Of a stretch of DNA of 64,000 nt, positions 59,761 to 64,000 are shown piece by piece. The translations under genes and the position numbers were made by a program. The stretch's first letter is position 1, and the number at the start of each line of letters is the position of its first letter. The DNA lies in NCBI GenBank assembly GCA_902805475.1, contig CADCSX010000005.1:2057501-2121500 (forward strand), given 5' to 3'. The stretch is from Entonaema liquescens (lineage: Eukaryota; Ascomycota; Sordariomycetes; Xylariales; Xylariaceae). The notes under the pieces were generated by a model. The model ran no database searches and was not told the DNA's origin. It saw only the letters and a program-made list of their open reading frames with translations.

Positions 59761-62700
59761 TTTCCACTTAATTTATATGGTAGAATATTAAACCCTTATC
59801 TAAAAATACCCTACTTTAATAATTTTAAATTTAAGTTAAGATATTGATATTTTTAAAGTTGTAAATGATTTGAAAAAACTTTATTTTTAATGTTTTTTTA
59901 AAAAATAATTATATTTAATTTTATATATAAATAAATTTTATATTTATATATTAATTATTATGGTAATTAAAAAAATTAAATATATTTAATTAATGTTACG
60001 TATTTTAATAATTTTTTTTTTTATAAAAAGTAATATTATATTTAATATAATTTTAAAATATTTTAAATAAATATTAATAATTTATAAATTTATTTATTAA
60101 TAATTAAATAATAATTGTACATATTATTACGTAATACGTACTTAATATAAAAAAATACTTATATATTTTAAATTATATAAAAAACGTATTTTTCCCGTTT
60201 TTTAATAATAAATAATTTTTTTTTAAATATTATTAATATATTAATTTTAATTTATTTATTTATTTATTATTATTTTATTATTATTTTTTTTATATATATA
60301 TTTATTAATATTAATTAATATTATTAAATTTATAATAATATAAATTAATAAAATTAAAAAAATCATTATTATAATAATTTAAAAAACTTTATTATAATAA
60401 TATATATAATATTAATATAATATTTTTTATTAAAATAATTAAATTATTTATAATAAATTATTATTTTACTTTATTTTATAATTTATTTAAATTTATATTT
60501 ATATATAATAATTTAAATTTATTATTATTATTAATATTTTTATTATTTATAATATTAATTCCTTTTATAATATTATAATTAAAAATTTTATATAAACATA
60601 AATTTAAATTATAAATAATAATTTAATTAAATAAAAAAATATAAATAAATTATAAAAATTATTAAATTACTTTTTTAATTAAATAATAATAATTCTTATT
60701 TAATATTTTAATTATATAATAATAAAATAAAAAATTATAAATTTTATAAAAATAATATTTTAATAAAAAAATATTTAAATATTTTTTATTTTAATAAATT
60801 TTAAAATTATTAATAAAAACGTTTTATACGTTCGAATATTTAAAAAAACGTTAAATGAATATAAGAAATAATTTTAAAAATTTATAATAATAAATTTTAC
60901 AATTATATTAAAATTATTATAATTAATATTAAAAATTATATTAATATAATAAAAAATTTATATAAATTAATATAATATTAACCATATAAAATCTTTTATT
61001 AATTTTGTGTAAATAAGTAATTTACCGGTTTAAAATTTTAATAAATTAAAAAAAATATAATAAAAATAATTTAATACGTTAATATAAAAAATTTTAATTT
61101 ATAATATTAAAAAAAAACCCGTTTATTTTAATATATAAAAATTTATATATTTTTAAATATTAATATATTAATAATTAACGTTTTTTAATTTATAAATATT
61201 TATTCGTAAAATTATACATATAAAGTAAATTTTTTTTTTTAACATTACTTTTATTAAAAACTTTCTTTTTTACATTTAATTTACTTTATTTACTTTATAA
61301 TTAACATTATTTCCTTTTTTTTTAACATAACCTCTTTTTTTATTACGCGCTTTATTATTTTATTTTTTTATAAAATATTTTATTTTTAATTTATAAAAAA
61401 TATTAAACTATTAATATTTAATAATTTAACTTTAATAAAAGATGTAAAATAACTTTTAAATAGTATTTAAAATTTTTTTTTTATTTTTTTTTTTTACCGT
61501 TTTATAAAAACTATTTATATTTTATTTAAAACAAATAAATAATATCTTAAAATATAATTTTAAATAAAAAATTAACTTAATGCAAAAGTAAATTATTTTA
61601 TTTATTATAAGAAATATCCTTAAACTTTTTAAATTATTATCGAGTAATTTATATATAATTTTAACGTTTTTTTTAAACGTCGGAATAAATAAAAAAAACT
61701 TATTAATAAAAAATTATAATTTCTTTTCTTAAACAACTTTATTACTTATATAAATGGTAAACTTTTAAAAATAAACTTTTATATTTATTAATAATTAATA
61801 AATTTAAATTTATTATAAGATTTTTTTAATATATATTATTAATAAAATATATTTTTTTATTATTATAAAATATTTTAAAAAAGTTTAAAATACCGAAAAT
61901 AATTATATAAAGAAATTATATAATATTTTCGAAAATAAATTTAAATTTTTTTTAAATATATATTATATAATAAAAATTTAATAAATATAATTTTATATTA
62001 TATTTTTTATTATTTTAATTAAAAAAATAATTATTTATTTTTTTTATAACGTATTTTAATATTAATATTTTATAAATATATATTTTATTATAAAACATTA
62101 CTTTAATATTAAATAAAATAAAATTTAATATTATTATAATTAAATATTAATAATATTTTTTAATATTAAAATAAAAAAATAAAATTAAAAAAAAAATAAT
62201 ATAAAAATACTTTAATTATTTTTTAATAAATTTTTATTATATTAAAAAATTTTAAGTTATAATTTTTAAAGTAAATAATAGTTTATTATTATAATATATT
62301 AAATATATTAAATTATATTTTAATTTTAATACGCTTTTTTTATATTATTTATATAATTTAAAAATTTAATAAATAAATTTTAAATATTAATTAAAATATA
62401 TAAAATTATAAAAAATATATAATAATTTTTTATTAATAAATATAATAATAATAATAATAATAACTATATTAATTATATTAATCGAAAATATTATTATAAT
62501 AATAAAAAAAATAAATATAATTTTAAATAAATAAAAAAATAAAAATATTATTATTAAATTTATAAAAAAAAAAATATTAATTAATAAAACATTTAAAATA
62601 TAAATGTAAAAAAGTTAAAAAAGTATAAAAAGTTAAATAAGAGTTTTTTAAAAAAAATTACGTAATTTTTTTTATAAATTTTAAAAAGATTAATAATTTT

Positions 62701-64000
62701 AATTTAAAATTTAATTAAAATAAAAATATTATTAATTTATTTTTAAATTTGAATAATAAAAATAATTTATTTTTAATAATAATATTTTTATTTAATTAAA
62801 TATTTTAATATTATATTATTATTTTAAATTTATTTAAAAATAAAAAATTTAATATTATTTTTATTTTAAATTAATATATAAAAAGTATTTTTTAAAATAT
62901 TATATTTAATATAAGTATAATATATATATTTATAATTGAAAAAGATTAATATTTTATTTTTATTAAAAAATATTTAAATTAATAATTAAAAATAAATAAA
63001 TTTTACATAAAAAAATAAATATTAAATTTAATAATAAATAATTAATTAAATTTTTAAAAATAATTATAATTAATATTTTATTTAATAAAGTAGATTTTTA
63101 CGTTATAAAATTAAATATTTTATTTTTATTTTTTTTAAAAAATAATAATTAATATTATTAAAAAATAGGGATATTTATAATTTTATTTTATAAAAAATAA
63201 ATTAAAACATTTTTATATTTATTTTAATTATTTATTAATTAATAAATTTTATAATTTATTAAATGAATTAAGATATGATATTAATATTAATAATTTTAAA
63301 GAAATTAATAAATTTTATTATTATTATTAAATTAAAAGTAAAATTTTATAAAAATTTAAATTTAATTTAAAAAATGTTAATATAAATTTTAATTATAAAA
63401 TAATTATTAATATTATATATTTTAATAAACGATTAATTTTATATATAATTAATATAATTATTAATTTTTAAATAATATATTTTATAAAAAATTTATTAAT
63501 TAAAAAAATATAGAAAATATTAAAATAATATTAAATTAATATTTATTTTAAATTTTTAAATATTATTATATATAATATTAAAATTAATTTTAATAATATT
63601 AAATTTAAAAATAAAACTTATATAATTAAAATTATTTATTATTAAGTATTAATTAAAATATATTAATTAATTAATAAAATTAAAAAATATTATAATTCCA
63701 TTTATTAAATATATAAAATTATAATAATTAAATTTTAAAATTTTATTTTAAATATATTATAATTTTAAATAATTATTAAAATAATAAATAATATTATTAA
63801 TTTAAATAATTTTATTTTAACTTTTTTAATTTTTAACATTTATTTAAAAATTAATATAAATTTATTATTTATTTTTTTATAAATATAAAAAATATAAATA
63901 ATTTAAAAAATAATAATAAAAATTAAAAAAATTAAATTATAACATTTAATTTATAATATTTTAAATATTTATAATAATTTTAATATTAAAAAAACTTTTT
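59761..64000. other. Extreme A+T block (about 95-98% A+T), probable saturated RIP heterochromatin
   Basis: From about 59760 onward many 60-base rows contain zero to two G or C. There are no open frames above the reporting size and no gene signals, and the block runs off the right edge. The scattered surviving C/G sit mostly in CpG (ACGT, CCGT, CGAA words), for example near 60186, 60820-60836, 61671-61681 and 63428. RIP converts C to T preferentially outside CpG, so this pattern is what exhaustive RIP of a repeated element would leave; CpG-methyl deamination would leave the opposite. It may be the edge of a centromere, a subtelomere or an ancient transposon island. The change from normal DNA happens within roughly 100 bases. 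Confidence 0.85.

Noticed and set aside
59761..64000. Mitochondrial DNA insertion
   Set aside because: No mitochondrial genes, rRNA or tRNA words; A+T content exceeds that expected even for fungal mitochondrial spacers, and the CpG-survivor pattern fits RIP better.
1..64000. CRISPR arrays, bacterial operons, prophage or toxin-antitoxin systems
   Set aside because: Gene structures with spliceosomal introns are eukaryotic; no regularly spaced direct repeats were seen.

Overview
The window looks like nuclear DNA of a filamentous ascomycete (Pezizomycotina, most likely Sordariomycetes). Genes carry short introns of about 50 to 250 bases with GTANGT-type donors and CTAAC/CTGAC-type branch sites. 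The gene set is typical of such fungi: a Kif1/Unc104 kinesin, a septation Uds1-domain protein, a But2-type secreted protein, a GH6 cellulase and a SUR7-like tetraspan. A block of almost pure A+T closes the window, as expected where repeat-induced point mutation (RIP) acts. Nothing suggests a bacterial or viral genome. All exon structures were worked out by eye from reading frames, splice signals and family knowledge.

Left part (1-9.7 kb): gene-poor DNA, then a secreted GH6 cellobiohydrolase (2659-3957, +), a TDT-family dicarboxylate/sulfite-type transporter (4959-6391, +), a small But2-like secreted protein (7425-7880, +) and a small EthD-like protein (8435-8923, +). Centre-left (9.7-18.2 kb): two large minus-strand housekeeping genes, the kinesin-3 motor and leukotriene-A4-hydrolase-type aminopeptidase. 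A 6.9-kb gene desert (18.2-25.0 kb) with one possible exon pair follows.

Centre (25.0-41.0 kb): Uds1-domain septation protein (+), RING-type zinc-finger protein (-), a decayed multi-exon gene (33.5-34.6 kb, -) that single-frame ORF calling misses, possible small relics, the 20S proteasome alpha-1 subunit (-) in a head-to-head pair with a WKF-domain nucleolar protein (+), and a SUR7/claudin-like membrane protein (-).

Right part (43.3-59.6 kb): SIS-domain sugar-phosphate isomerase (+), single-pass membrane protein with a cysteine-rich ectodomain (-), F-box-like/DUF7730-type protein (-), a 318-bp MITE with perfect 74-bp terminal inverted repeats, small hypothetical proteins, an intron-containing tRNA-Arg(ACG), a mitochondrial carrier (+), ribosomal protein L22 (-) head-to-head with a fatty aldehyde dehydrogenase (+), and exosome subunit RRP4 (-), which shows an apparent one-base frame break. 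From about 59.76 kb to the end the DNA is roughly 95-98% A+T without genes; residual C/G sit largely in CpG, the signature expected of saturating RIP.

There is no operon-like or obvious secondary-metabolite cluster logic. The genes are mostly independent housekeeping and secretory functions separated by long, repeat-pocked intergenic DNA.
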